Assembly (NCBI RefSeq): GCF_001457775.1
Contig: NZ_CYSG01000003.1
Location: 1 to 64,000 of the forward strand
Reading direction: 5' to 3'
Length of the DNA: 64,000 bases
Origin: Phaeobacter sp. CECT 5382
GTDB taxonomy: Bacteria > Pseudomonadota > Alphaproteobacteria > Rhodobacterales > Rhodobacteraceae
How positions within the stretch are numbered: position 1 is the first letter of the stretch; each line of letters opens with the position of its first letter. The translations under genes were made by a program, and so were the position numbers. Below are positions 56,941-64,000 of this stretch, one piece after another. Under the pieces are notes generated by a model, which made no database searches, was not told the DNA's origin, and saw only the letters and a list, made by a program, of their open reading frames with translations.

Positions 56941-56959
56941 TGGTCATATGTTTTGACCA
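56941..56959. promoter_or_regulatory. Putative operator of the FadR-type GntR regulator
   Basis: A perfect inverted repeat TGGTCA-N7-TGACCA lies 58 bp before the regulator start and in the shared region with the aminotransferase. FadR-subfamily GntR regulators bind TGGT...ACCA palindromes, usually with a shorter spacer, so binding is plausible but unproven. Confidence 0.5.
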
Positions 56960-57017
56960 ATTAGAGCGAGGCTCCCCAGCCTCTGTTTTCAAGCCCTGAC
57001 AGCACAAAGGCGTCTAA

Positions 57018-57788
57018 ATGCCGTTTCAGAAAGTCCAGCCCGAGAAACTCTCCGCCTCTGTGGTGCGCCAGATTGAGGAGTTGATTCTGCGCGGTATCCT
57101 GTCCCCCGGAGAGCGGCTGCCCTCCGAGAGAGAGCTGGCAGATCGTTTGGGGGTGTCACGCCCCTCACTGCGCGACGCCATCGCCGAACTGCAGGAAAGC
57201 GGGTTGCTAAGCGCCAAAGCCGGATCAGGGGTGTTTGTGGCCGATGTTCTGGGATCAGCCTTTTCGCCCGCTCTGATCCGGCTGTTTGCCAGCCATGATG
57301 AAGCAGTGTTCGACTACCTCAGCTTTCGCCGCGACATGGAAGGCCTGGCTGCCGAACGTGCCGCCAAGTTCGGATCCGACGCCGACCTGAAAGTGATCCA
57401 GAGGACATTTGACAAGATGGTGGCAGCAGGTGATCCGGCGCTATCGGATGCGGCCGCCAGTCTGGACGCACAGTTTCATTCGGCGATCATGGATGCCAGC
57501 CACAATGTGGTAATGCTGCATATGATGCGGTCGATGTTTGATCTGCTGCACGAAGGCGTCTTTTACAACCGTCGTATCATGTTCAGTCGTCACACCACCT
57601 ATGAAGCCCTGCTCGCCCAGCACAGTGCCATCAACGCCGCCTTGCAGGCCCGCGACCCCGAAGGTGCCCGTGCCGCTGTCGAGGCGCATCTGGACTATGT
57701 GAAACAATCACTGATCGACCACCAACGCGCAGAGCGCAACGCCGAGATCGCCCAGCAAAGGTTGGAGCATGAGAGCGCCAAAAGGTAA
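57018..57788 (+). CDS. FadR/PdhR-type GntR family transcriptional regulator
   Basis: A 256-residue regulator: N-terminal winged helix (VVRQIEELILRGILSPGERLPSERELADRLGVSRPSLRDAIAELQESGLL, ~14-65) and C-terminal FCD ligand domain with the metal-binding pattern DAQFHSAIMDASHN and EALLAQHSAINAALQARDPEGARAAVEAHLDYV. It resembles PdhR/LldR of organic-acid metabolism. The true effector is unknown. It is divergent from the aminotransferase. Confidence 0.9.
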   Translation: MPFQKVQPEKLSASVVRQIEELILRGILSPGERLPSERELADRLGVSRPSLRDAIAELQESGLLSAKAGSGVFVADVLGSAFSPALIRLFASHDEAVFDYLSFRRDMEGLAAERAAKFGSDADLKVIQRTFDKMVAAGDPALSDAAASLDAQFHSAIMDASHNVVMLHMMRSMFDLLHEGVFYNRRIMFSRHTTYEALLAQHSAINAALQARDPEGARAAVEAHLDYVKQSLIDHQRAERNAEIAQQRLEHESAKR

Positions 57789-57969
57789 ATCAGTGTTCTT
57801 GCCAAAGCAGGCAGGCTTCAACGCTGCAGCGCAAGTCCGGTTTGAGCCCAGACTGCGTGATGCTGCGATGCGCACGAATGTCGGCTGCAAATTCAATGTG
57901 TCCAAAGGTGTTTCCGGTTCACCTTAGGTTTTACAAAAGGTTTTTGCGCGGAAATTCCTAAAGGTTTTG

Positions 57970-57985
57970 TCGGTCGAACGACCGA
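57970..57985. promoter_or_regulatory. 7-2-7 palindrome, possible operator
   Basis: The 16-bp sequence TCGGTCGAACGACCGA has perfect 7-bp arms around AA. It has no T-run and lies about 180 bp after the GntR gene and 170 bp before the cytochrome gene, so it may be a binding site. The binding protein is unknown. Confidence 0.4.
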
Positions 57986-58062
57986 TGACCAAGACGTCAT
58001 TTGCCTTTGAGTGACAAAGCCCACAAGCGAGCGATCACGTATAAATTATGAATCATGATATC

Positions 58063-58095
58063 GCCAATGAAGCCAATGAAGCCAATGAAGCCAAT
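58063..58095. repeat. 9-bp tandem repeat GCCAATGAA, 3.7 copies
   Basis: Exact copies at 58063-58071, 58072-58080 and 58081-58089, with a partial GCCAAT at 58090-58095, directly upstream of the -35-like box. Repeat number may vary between strains and shift promoter strength or spacing. Confidence 0.8.
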
Positions 58096-58113
58096 TGTTG
58101 ACTCAGCAACTAC

Positions 58114-58129
58114 ATTCACTAGTGTGAAT
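58114..58129. promoter_or_regulatory. Putative SqrR/BigR operator (ATTC-N8-GAAT)
   Basis: ATTCACTAGTGTGAAT is a palindrome with perfect 6-bp arms and a TAGT centre. It fits ATTC-N8-GAAT, the site reported for SqrR in Rhodobacter capsulatus, a persulfide-sensing ArsR-family repressor related to BigR. It begins 10 bp after a TTGACT box (58098-58103), so a bound repressor would cover the -10 region. The genes that follow look like sulfide oxidation. Confidence 0.65.
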
Positions 58130-58156
58130 ATTTGAATAACCAACGATAGGTCAGTC

Positions 58157-58897
58157 GTGCCGATTGCAAAAGCCGAAAACGAACGGTGCTATTCTAATTG
58201 GGCGGGATCAATGGCCCTTGGCTTGATCCTCACATTTCCCGCCGCTGGAGCCTGTGCAGGCGAAATCGGCGACCCCGAAAACGGTGCCAAGGTCTTTCGC
58301 AAATGTTCGGCCTGCCACCAAATCGGTGATGGCGCGGTAAACAGGGTAGGCCCGCATTTGAACGGTGTCTTTGGTCGATTGGCTGGATCAGTAGAGGGGT
58401 TCAGGTATTCTGAATCGATGGATCGTGCCGGGTCTGACGGCGTCGTCTGGACCCGAGAGACGCTGGACGCGTTCTTGGAGAACCCAAAATCGCTGGTGTC
58501 CCGATCCCGAATGAATTTCAGAGGCTTGCCAGCCGCCGAAGACCGAGATGATCTCTTGGCTTATCTCAGAATTTTTTCCGATGACCCCGCCAATATTCCA
58601 GAGGCAGAGCCAACGGCTCAGGCAACGGATCACGGCCTTGATCCTGAAATTCTGGCGCTACAGGGCGACCCGGAATACGGTGAATACTTATCGACCGAAT
58701 GCACCACCTGCCATCAAATTGATGGTAGCAACGATGGCATCCCGGCGATCACCCAATGGCCCCAAGAGGACTTTGTGATCGCAATGCATGCCTACAAACG
58801 CAAACTGCGTCCGCATCCTGTGATGCAAATGATGGCCGGACGCTTATCAGACGACGAAATCGCGGCCCTTGCGGAGTATTTCAGTGAACTAAAATAA
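58157..58897 (+). CDS. soxE: Diheme cytochrome c, SoxE/FccA-like (sulfide dehydrogenase cytochrome subunit)
   Basis: A 246-residue exported protein with two heme c motifs. Domain 1 (~38-141) is of cytochrome c550/c2 type: GDPENGAKVFRKCSACHQ (C50-C53-H54), VGPHLNGVFGR, FRYSESM, and Met119 in RMNFRGL as sixth ligand. Domain 2 (~166-246) has CTTCH (182-186), GIPAITQWP and HPVMQMMAGRLSDDEIAALAEYF as in FccA/SoxE. The start is uncertain: GTG at 58157 gives a basic n-region, ATG at 58211 gives a shorter signal. It precedes the flavoprotein by 23 bp. Confidence 0.85.
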   Translation: MPIAKAENERCYSNWAGSMALGLILTFPAAGACAGEIGDPENGAKVFRKCSACHQIGDGAVNRVGPHLNGVFGRLAGSVEGFRYSESMDRAGSDGVVWTRETLDAFLENPKSLVSRSRMNFRGLPAAEDRDDLLAYLRIFSDDPANIPEAEPTAQATDHGLDPEILALQGDPEYGEYLSTECTTCHQIDGSNDGIPAITQWPQEDFVIAMHAYKRKLRPHPVMQMMAGRLSDDEIAALAEYFSELK

Positions 58898-58920
58898 AAA
58901 ATCTTAGGGAGGAAGACCAA

Positions 58921-60186
58921 ATGAAACTAGATAGACGTACCTTTTTGGGCACGGCCACTGCGGCGACTGCAGCTCTGTCGGCGCCAATGGCATTTGCGGC
59001 TGGTCACGGGAAACCAAACGTCGTGGTCGTAGGTGGCGGCGCAGGAGGCGCAACAGCCGCACGTTATATAGCCAAGGACAGCGCGGGTGAAATCAACGTC
59101 ACACTGATCGAGCCGAGCCGGGCATATTACACCTGCTTTTTTTCCAACCTCTATATCGGCGGTTTCCGCAACATCGATGACATCGGCCACACTTATGGCA
59201 CTTTGGCGTCCACTGGCGTGAACGTCCTGCATGACTGGGCCGTTGGCGTTGATCGCGACGCCAAGACCGTTTCTTTGGCTGGCGGCGGCTCTGTCCCTTA
59301 TGACAAGCTGATCCTTAGCCCCGGCATCGACTTTGTTGATGGCGCAGTAGAAGGTTGGGACATGAGCGCCCAGAACGCTATGCCCCATGCGTATAAGGCG
59401 GGATCCCAGACCGAGCTTTTGAAATCTCAGATCATGGCCATGCCTGCGGGCGGCACCTTTGCAATGGTCGCGCCGCCCAACCCCTATCGCTGCCCTCCTG
59501 GTCCGTATGAGCGGGTCTCTATGGTGGCGCATCTGTTAAAGGCTCACAATCCGACGGCAAAGATTATCGTCGCTGATCCAAAAGAGAAATTCTCTAAGAT
59601 GGCCTTGTTCCAAGAAGGTTGGGCAGACCACTACGGCGGCATGATCGACTGGATCGGGTCGGGCTTTGGGGGCGGCGAGGTTTCGGTAGACCCCAGCGCA
59701 ATGACCCTTACAATCGATGGCGAAGTCACGAAGGTGGACGTCTGCAATGTTATCCCGGCAATGAAGGCGGGGCAGATTGCTCATTCGGCGGGTGTCACTG
59801 ACGGAAATTGGGCGCCAGTCAATGCCGCGGACATGAGCAGCAAAGCGGACGCAGATATCTATGTCCTTGGCGATTCCAGCCAGCAAGGCGACATGCCCAA
59901 ATCGGGCTTTTCGGCCAACAGCCAGGCCAAGGTCTGTGCAAACGCTGTTCGGGGTGCTCTGACCGGCTCAAAGGTCTTCCCGGCCAAATTCTCCAATACA
60001 TGTTGGTCGCTGATCGACACCGACAATGGGGTCAAAGTTGGGGCAACCTATGAGGCAACTGAGGCCAAAATCGCCAAAGTTGACGGTTTCATTTCACAAA
60101 CCGGAGAGAGCGCCGAAGTCCGAAAGGCGACCTACGAGGAATCCGAGGGCTGGTATGCGGGTATAACCGCAGACATGTTTGGCTGA
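58921..60186 (+). CDS. soxF: FAD-dependent sulfide dehydrogenase flavoprotein, SoxF/FccB-like
   Basis: The flavoprotein subunit of flavocytochrome c sulfide dehydrogenase, 421 residues. It has a Tat signal (DRRTFLG) and the FAD Rossmann motif VVVVGGGAGGATAARYI (34-50). Cys72 in YYTCFFSN corresponds to the covalent FAD cysteine, and Cys191 in PYRCPPGPYER and Cys361 in SNTCWSL correspond to the active-site disulfide. It oxidises sulfide in the periplasm and passes electrons to the cytochrome upstream. No other sox genes are in the window. Confidence 0.9.
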   Translation: MKLDRRTFLGTATAATAALSAPMAFAAGHGKPNVVVVGGGAGGATAARYIAKDSAGEINVTLIEPSRAYYTCFFSNLYIGGFRNIDDIGHTYGTLASTGVNVLHDWAVGVDRDAKTVSLAGGGSVPYDKLILSPGIDFVDGAVEGWDMSAQNAMPHAYKAGSQTELLKSQIMAMPAGGTFAMVAPPNPYRCPPGPYERVSMVAHLLKAHNPTAKIIVADPKEKFSKMALFQEGWADHYGGMIDWIGSGFGGGEVSVDPSAMTLTIDGEVTKVDVCNVIPAMKAGQIAHSAGVTDGNWAPVNAADMSSKADADIYVLGDSSQQGDMPKSGFSANSQAKVCANAVRGALTGSKVFPAKFSNTCWSLIDTDNGVKVGATYEATEAKIAKVDGFISQTGESAEVRKATYEESEGWYAGITADMFG

Positions 60187-60195
60187 TAAATTGGC

Positions 60196-60219
60196 GGGGC
60201 TGGTCTCAGGACCGGCCCC
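60196..60219 (+). terminator. Hairpin after the soxF-like gene
   Basis: A 10-bp stem (60196-60205 with 60210-60219, one T-G pair) with loop TCAG lies 10 bp after the stop codon. No T-run follows, so it may end the transcript by a factor-dependent route or protect its 3' end. Confidence 0.55.
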
Positions 60220-60440
60220 GATCCAATTCGGGGAAATAGGCGCCAACAGATTTTGGTTTCGACCCGACGATTCAGGCGCTGAGATACCAATCAAATGGAT
60301 ACGACAATCAACAAGACGCGCTTTCGTAGTTTGCCAAAGCCGTCTTTGGTTCAGCTGTAGCGAATTGGCGCTTCGTCCGCTCAGCCGACCTTTAACCTCA
60401 GATACCAAAGCGCGCATTATGGAACGTCACGTTTCAGACC

Positions 60441-60473
60441 AAAACAAAAAACCCGGCCACGAAGGCCGGGTTT
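60441..60473 (-). terminator. Intrinsic terminator of the F0 ATP synthase operon
   Basis: The stem CCCGGCC/GGCCGGG (60452-60458 with 60464-60470), extended by A-T pairs, is followed on the minus strand by a T-rich run (60441-60451). It stands about 30 bp after the atpF stop. Confidence 0.85.
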
Positions 60474-60504
60474 CTTAACAGTCAGATACAATGATCTGGT
60501 TGGA

Positions 60505-61065
60505 TCAGTGCAGCTTATCGTTGACGTCGGTGATAGCCGCGTCGATCAGCTTGTTGGCTTCAGTTGCGGTCATCTGCTTGGCGATCACTTGATCGGCGGC
60601 AGCAACAGCAATCGAAATCGCTTGATCACGAACTTCCTTCACAGCCGAAGCTTCAGCAGAAGCAATCTGCTCTTCTGCGGCGGCCAGACGGCGGGCGATG
60701 GAAACTTCCAGCTCCGCCTTGGCGTCTTCGGCGGCAGCAGCAGCATCGTCACGGGCCGCAGCCACGATACGATCTGCCTGCGCCTGAACTTCCTGCTGCT
60801 TACGCTCGTAGGACGCCAGAATGGTCTGAGCTTCGTCACGCAGGGCGCGTGCCTCGTCCAGTTCTTTCTGGATACCTTCAGCGCGGGCGTCCAGCTGCCC
60901 ACCCAACAGGCTGGGGACTTTGACGAAGAGCAGGATGCCGACAAACAAAAGGAAGCCGAGCAGAACAACAAAGTTGGTGTTGCTCATCGACAGGAACGGA
61001 CCAGAGGCTGCGAAGGCCGGGCTGGTGGCCCCAAGGGTGAGGGCAATTGCCAGAACTGTGCGCAT
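60505..61065 (-). CDS. atpF: F0F1 ATP synthase subunit b
   Basis: Part of the peripheral stalk joining F0 to F1. The 186-residue product starts with an unusual signal-like segment ([22 protein letters not shown]), then the membrane helix [26 protein letters not shown] and a long Ala/Glu-rich coiled coil. It is the last gene of the atpI-B-E-F'-F operon and starts 4 bp after atpF'. Together with b' it forms a heterodimer, as in photosynthetic and other alphaproteobacteria. Confidence 0.95.
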   Translation of the reverse strand: MRTVLAIALTLGATSPAFAASGPFLSMSNTNFVVLLGFLLFVGILLFVKVPSLLGGQLDARAEGIQKELDEARALRDEAQTILASYERKQQEVQAQADRIVAAARDDAAAAAEDAKAELEVSIARRLAAAEEQIASAEASAVKEVRDQAISIAVAAADQVIAKQMTATEANKLIDAAITDVNDKLH

Positions 61066-61069
61066 GTCC

Positions 61070-61618
61070 TTATCCTTTCATCCGGTCAGCAACCGCGGCA
61101 GCGACTGCTTTTGTATCTGCTTTGCCACCAAGTGCTGCAACCAGTGCTTCGGCGGTATCGGCGGCCACAACTTTTACGCTTTCCAGCGCACCAGCTTTGA
61201 TCTCACCGATGGCTTTTTCAGATTCAGCCGCTTTGGCCGAAATCTGTACGTCTGCCTTGGCAATCGCTTCGTCCAGACCAACCTGGATTTCAGCGCGCGC
61301 CTCAGCCGCGATACGCTGTGCCTCGGCGCGGGCGTCTGCCAGGGCCTTGTTATAAGCGTCTTCGGCCTCAACTGCCTTGGCTTTCAGATCTTCAGCCGCG
61401 GCGAGGTCGTTTGTGATGGTCCCCTGACGCTCTGCCAGAACCGCAGCAATGCGGGGCAGCGCGACACGCGACAGAATGAGATAGATCGCGACGAGCGCGA
61501 TTGCCAGCCAGAAAATCTGGTTCCCGAAGGTCGAGAAATCCAGCTGCGGCATGCCCGGAGCAGAGCCGTGCGCGGCCTCGGCGGCGCCGTGAGCTGCGTC
61601 TTGCGTATTAGATGCCAT
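61070..61618 (-). CDS. atpF': F0F1 ATP synthase subunit b'
   Basis: The second stalk subunit, 182 residues. After a polar N-terminus ([27 protein letters not shown] region) comes a membrane helix ([27 protein letters not shown]) and an Ala/Glu-rich coiled coil. GGAGGACGAC before the ATG at 61618 is a strong RBS. It follows atpE after an 86-bp gap that contains a hairpin. Confidence 0.93.
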   Translation of the reverse strand: MASNTQDAAHGAAEAAHGSAPGMPQLDFSTFGNQIFWLAIALVAIYLILSRVALPRIAAVLAERQGTITNDLAAAEDLKAKAVEAEDAYNKALADARAEAQRIAAEARAEIQVGLDEAIAKADVQISAKAAESEKAIGEIKAGALESVKVVAADTAEALVAALGGKADTKAVAAAVADRMKG

Positions 61619-61647
61619 GTCGTCCTCCTAGGGAACTTGCCGTTACA

Positions 61648-61678
61648 TCGGGCGGCAGGGTTTGGGCCTACCGCCCGA
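61648..61678 (-). promoter_or_regulatory. Intercistronic hairpin between atpE and atpF'
   Basis: A 12-bp stem with one mismatch (61648-61659 with 61667-61678) and a 7-nt loop lies right after atpE. No T-run follows. It probably protects the upstream atpE message or lowers transcript going into the b-type genes, matching the need for many c subunits per complex (inference). Confidence 0.6.
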
Positions 61679-61704
61679 CCGTAAGGATAAAGTGTCCTAA
61701 GGTC

Positions 61705-61941
61705 TTAGACTGCGAACATCAGCAGCAGAGCAACCAGGAACGAGAAGATGCCCAGGGCTTCTGCAAAGGCGATGCCGATGAAGAGAGTAGCTGTCTGGCC
61801 GGCTGCTGCCGAAGGGTTGCGCAGTGCGCCTGCCAGGAAGTTGCCGGCTACGTGGCCAACACCGATCGCGGCTGCGCCGGAACCGATTGCTGCGAGGCCT
61901 GCGCCGATGAACTGACCGAGTTGTGCGATATCGCCTTCCAT
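61705..61941 (-). CDS. atpE: F0F1 ATP synthase subunit c
   Basis: The proton-carrying ring subunit, 78 residues in two helices: [22 protein letters not shown] and the second with the ion-binding Glu61 in [17 protein letters not shown]. The polar loop is [11 protein letters not shown]. No sodium-binding residues (Gln/Ser set of Na+ rings) are evident, so it should use protons. It lies 86 bp after atpB. Confidence 0.96.
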   Translation of the reverse strand: MEGDIAQLGQFIGAGLAAIGSGAAAIGVGHVAGNFLAGALRNPSAAAGQTATLFIGIAFAEALGIFSFLVALLLMFAV

Positions 61942-62027
61942 GGGTATTCTCCTTACGATGGAATGTGGTGATTTGGGATCCGGATGACCCAGGAACGGGC
62001 CCTCCGGTAACTTGTTGGATCTAGACC

Positions 62028-62828
62028 TTAGTGGCTCGGATGCAGGGCATCTTTCAGATACACGCAGGTCAGGATGGTAAAGACATAGGCCTGGATAAAG
62101 GCCACCAGAACTTCGAGAGCGTAGACTGCGGTGATGGCAAAGATCGGCAGGAAGCTGAACAGGCCCAATGCGCCTGCGAAACCTGCGAACACCTTCAGAA
62201 CCGCGTGGCCCGCCATGACGTTGCCAGCCAGACGAATGCTGTGGCTCACGGGGCGTACGAAGTAGGAAATGAGTTCAATGATGGCCAGGATGGGGCGCAG
62301 GGCCAGAGGCGCGCTGGAAACCCAGAATAGGCCAAGGAAGCCAACACCGTTTTTGACAAAGCCAACGATGGTAACGGTAAAGAACACCAGACCTGCAAGG
62401 ATCGCGGTAACGGCGATATGCGAGGTGGTGGTGAAGGACATCGGGATCAGGCCGAGGAAGTTGGCCATCAGGATGAACATGAACAGGGTCATGATGTAGG
62501 GGAAGAACTTGACGCCATCTTTACCGGCGACGTCTTCGACCATTTTGTAGATGAAACCGTAGGTCAGTTCCGCGATCGACTGAGCCCGGCCAGGCACGAT
62601 GGCGCGGCGTGAAGAACCGACGACCATCAACAGGAAGACACAGATCACGGCCAAGGCAAGCCACAGAGTGACATTGGTAATTGCGAAAGTGCTAACTGCG
62701 CCGCCAGTCAGGGAGGCCACGTTGAACTGATCCATCGGGTGGATCGCCAGAGCTGCGTGCTCAGGTGCAAAAAGCACGCCAGACACTACCACCAGCGCCA
62801 ATGCTACGTAAAAGAACAGCTTGCCCAT
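62028..62828 (-). CDS. atpB: F0F1 ATP synthase subunit a
   Basis: The static proton-channel subunit, 266 residues with five or six transmembrane helices. The essential Arg lies in [20 protein letters not shown], and the family N-terminal segment [11 protein letters not shown] precedes the first helix. It lies 38 bp after atpI and before atpE, the usual alphaproteobacterial order. Confidence 0.96.
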   Translation of the reverse strand: MGKLFFYVALALVVVSGVLFAPEHAALAIHPMDQFNVASLTGGAVSTFAITNVTLWLALAVICVFLLMVVGSSRRAIVPGRAQSIAELTYGFIYKMVEDVAGKDGVKFFPYIMTLFMFILMANFLGLIPMSFTTTSHIAVTAILAGLVFFTVTIVGFVKNGVGFLGLFWVSSAPLALRPILAIIELISYFVRPVSHSIRLAGNVMAGHAVLKVFAGFAGALGLFSFLPIFAITAVYALEVLVAFIQAYVFTILTCVYLKDALHPSH

Positions 62829-62866
62829 CGTTCCGCTTCTCCTGTCGTCGGGTGTTGATCCTGCGA

Positions 62867-63211
62867 TCAGTCCCGAGCCTTTGCATTTTCATCGGCCTCT
62901 TCGGCCAGTTTCTTTTCCTGGATCTCCTGCGCGGTGCGAAGCATCACCTTCACGCCAGCGGCAAGTCCCAGCATTATAAACAGCACCATAAAGATAGGCA
63001 GGGTCCCAAAGAGCAGGTCCAACCCGTATCCGATGCCAAAGCCGATCCCTAGACCGACCACCAATTCTATCACCATCCGCCAAGCCTGATTGGCCAGAGA
63101 GTAGTGTTCATCCGCGCGCGGCTTGGGCGCTTGCGCCTTACGCGCCGCTGCCAGTTTGGCCTCCAGCTGCGCCATGCGCTGCTTTTGGTCGTCATCTGTC
63201 ACCGGCGCCAT
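62867..63211 (-). CDS. atpI: ATP synthase protein I
   Basis: A 114-residue assembly factor with a charged N-terminus and two membrane helices ([23 protein letters not shown] and [19 protein letters not shown]). It helps form the c ring. I start at the ATG at 63211 ([11 protein letters not shown]) behind GTGAGG; a longer frame to 63298 has no support. It is the first gene of the operon. Confidence 0.9.
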   Translation of the reverse strand: MAPVTDDDQKQRMAQLEAKLAAARKAQAPKPRADEHYSLANQAWRMVIELVVGLGIGFGIGYGLDLLFGTLPIFMVLFIMLGLAAGVKVMLRTAQEIQEKKLAEEADENAKARD

Positions 63212-63511
63212 CCTCACGCGAATTCTTGACAGTGTGCTAAGGCGCTGGGGCTTCAGAGTCAATTGTTCAAGCGTCGCAGGGAGAAATACCTCAAGCACAT
63301 GAAATTAAACCACTATTTTTGATGCGAATATGGCAAAGTTCGTGTCCCGGCAGACGGCACTCCGGGTTTCAGGCGATTTTCACATATTCAACCGATTGGT
63401 TGATTTTGAAATTGGCCGACTATTCTGCTCACCATACGCCGAAAACGGCTACATCTGAGAAGACACCCCTTGCCCCGGGATATCTGCCCGGAAGGCCCTT
63501 TGGAGATAACG
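63212..63511. promoter_or_regulatory. Divergent intergenic region, atpI / Nudix gene
   Basis: These 300 bp hold the promoters of the atp operon and the Nudix gene. A 6-4-6 palindrome, TCAACC-GATT-GGTTGA, at 63388-63403 is the only structure I would mark. There is no gene. Confidence 0.45.
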
Positions 63512-63925
63512 ATGAACGAATACGCCTGCGCGCTCATTATAGACCATGGACGATTGCTGCTCGGCAGACGTGCGCCCTACCGTAAAAGCTATGCGTCAAA
63601 GTGGGACCTCATCGGAGGTCGCATTGAAACAGGGGAAACCCAGTTGGAAGCCCTGACAAGAGAGCTGCAGGAGGAGATTGCGATCATCCCGCAGACCCCA
63701 GCCTATTTCGACTCCCTGCCAGACCCGCATGTTGCGCCGCAGGAGCCACCGCTCTATCACTTTTTCCGCGTTGAGACATGGTCCGGCACGCCCTGCATCA
63801 ACAACCATGAACACACGGAACTGGCCTGGGTCCCGCTGAGCCGAGCCGGGACTTGGCCCGATCTGGCGCTCCAAGAATACTCTGACCTCTTTCGTCGGCT
63901 TGCCGCCTTTTATTCAGTGCCATAG
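63512..63925 (+). CDS. Nudix family hydrolase
   Basis: A 137-residue hydrolase of nucleoside diphosphate-linked compounds. The Nudix box GGRIETGETQLEALTRELQEEI (~34-55) fits GX5EX7REUXEEXGU except at the end. The start at 63512 (MNEYACALIIDHGRLLLGRR) has GGAG upstream; a longer frame from 63470 does not. The substrate is unknown; it may clean damaged nucleotides. Confidence 0.88.
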   Translation: MNEYACALIIDHGRLLLGRRAPYRKSYASKWDLIGGRIETGETQLEALTRELQEEIAIIPQTPAYFDSLPDPHVAPQEPPLYHFFRVETWSGTPCINNHEHTELAWVPLSRAGTWPDLALQEYSDLFRRLAAFYSVP

Positions 63926-63944
63926 CAGGTTAGGATCTCTCCTG

Positions 63945-64000
63945 ATGTCCAGCGAACTTGATACCGTCTTTGCCGCCCTGGCCGATCCAACCCGTCGGGC
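63945..64000 (+). CDS. ArsR-type transcriptional regulator, N-terminal fragment (cut by window edge)
   Basis: The ATG at 63945 opens MSSELDTVFAALADPTRRA, 19 bp after the Nudix stop and possibly co-transcribed with it. ALADPTRR is the start of many ArsR-family winged-helix repressors. The rest lies outside the window. It is not the SqrR/BigR type, which has a different N-terminus, so no link with the sulfide operator is claimed. Confidence 0.75.
   Translation, partial: MSSELDTVFAALADPTRR

Larger units (their letters stand above)
57789..58156. promoter_or_regulatory. Intergenic region upstream of the soxEF-like pair
   Basis: These 368 bp hold no gene. They carry a 7-2-7 palindrome (57970-57985), a 9-bp tandem repeat (58063-58095), a TTGACT -35-like box at 58098-58103 and the SqrR-like palindrome at 58114-58129. 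Base composition is more AT-rich than the neighbours around 58020-58140. Confidence 0.6.
60187..60504. other. Intergenic region between soxF-like gene and atpF
   Basis: A 318-bp convergent gap without a gene. It holds a hairpin just after the flavoprotein gene (60196-60219) and the atp terminator (60441-60473). Confidence 0.6.

Noticed and set aside
58063-58095. Short repeats as a CRISPR-like array
   Set aside because: The units are 9 bp, directly adjoining and without spacers; no cas genes are present.
63945-64000. The ArsR gene at the edge as the SqrR repressor
   Set aside because: Its N-terminus (LADPTRR) is of the common ArsR type, and the sensing cysteines lie outside the window, so nothing supports the link.

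Overview
The window looks like a chromosomal stretch of a marine alphaproteobacterium of the Roseobacter group (Rhodobacterales; Phaeobacter, Ruegeria or Leisingera-like). This rests on high GC, on protein families that I recognise as typical of the group (short HPrK, DUF6473, DUF1491, three tandem peptide deformylases) and on gene orders such as chvI-chvG-hprK-rapZ-EIIA-HPr divergent from pckA, rpoZ-rsh-pdxJ-acpS-lepB-rnc-era-recO, and the separate F0 operon atpI-B-E-F'-F. It is almost entirely housekeeping. I see no prophage, insertion sequence, CRISPR array, rRNA or tRNA gene.

Layout. 1-5.5 kb: the first codons of tuf, a lipoprotein, parC, an SH3 protein and an SDR. 5.3-11.2 kb: a HIG1-like small protein, a PduO-type cobalamin adenosyltransferase, etfBA, a DUF6473 gene on the opposite strand, 3-hydroxybutyryl-CoA dehydrogenase and an acyltransferase. 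11.2-17.7 kb: the regulatory PTS / ChvGI block and pckA. 17.8-24.2 kb: dGTPase, CDF and TauE-type transporters, methylsuccinyl-CoA dehydrogenase and two lipoproteins. 24.2-33.7 kb: a long minus-strand run from folK, rpoZ and rsh down to recO. 33.8-41 kb: a NYN protein, a hybrid histidine kinase, ispH, a LysE exporter, a methyltransferase, rnhA and a TRIC channel. 41-50.5 kb: def-def-def-fmt, a PatB-type C-S lyase, cell-wall enzymes, a glutathionyl-hydroquinone reductase and two cobalamin genes. 50.5-57.8 kb: smc, secreted unknowns, and an aminotransferase divergent from a GntR regulator. 57.8-60.2 kb: a sulfide-oxidation pair (SoxE/FccA-like cytochrome and SoxF/FccB-like flavoprotein). 60.4-64 kb: the F0 operon, a Nudix hydrolase and the start of an ArsR regulator.

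Connections. Methylsuccinyl-CoA dehydrogenase, hydroxybutyryl-CoA dehydrogenase, EtfAB, the cobalamin genes and pckA fit growth on C2 or fatty-acid carbon through the ethylmalonyl-CoA route and gluconeogenesis, with ChvGI and the HPr/EIIA/HPrK phosphorelay as likely regulators (inference). The soxEF-like pair would pass sulfide electrons to cytochrome c. Its promoter carries a perfect palindrome matching the ATTC-N8-GAAT operator of the sulfide-responsive repressor SqrR/BigR.

Two things stand out. First, positions 34838-34872 are not biological: an 11-T run followed by the 24-nt Illumina P7 adapter sits inside the receiver domain of the hybrid kinase. It puts a false stop codon there, while the true C-terminus continues in the same frame behind it. 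Second, the third of the three tandem deformylase genes has lost both the metal-binding Cys and the catalytic Glu, so it is probably a pseudo-enzyme kept in the fmt operon.
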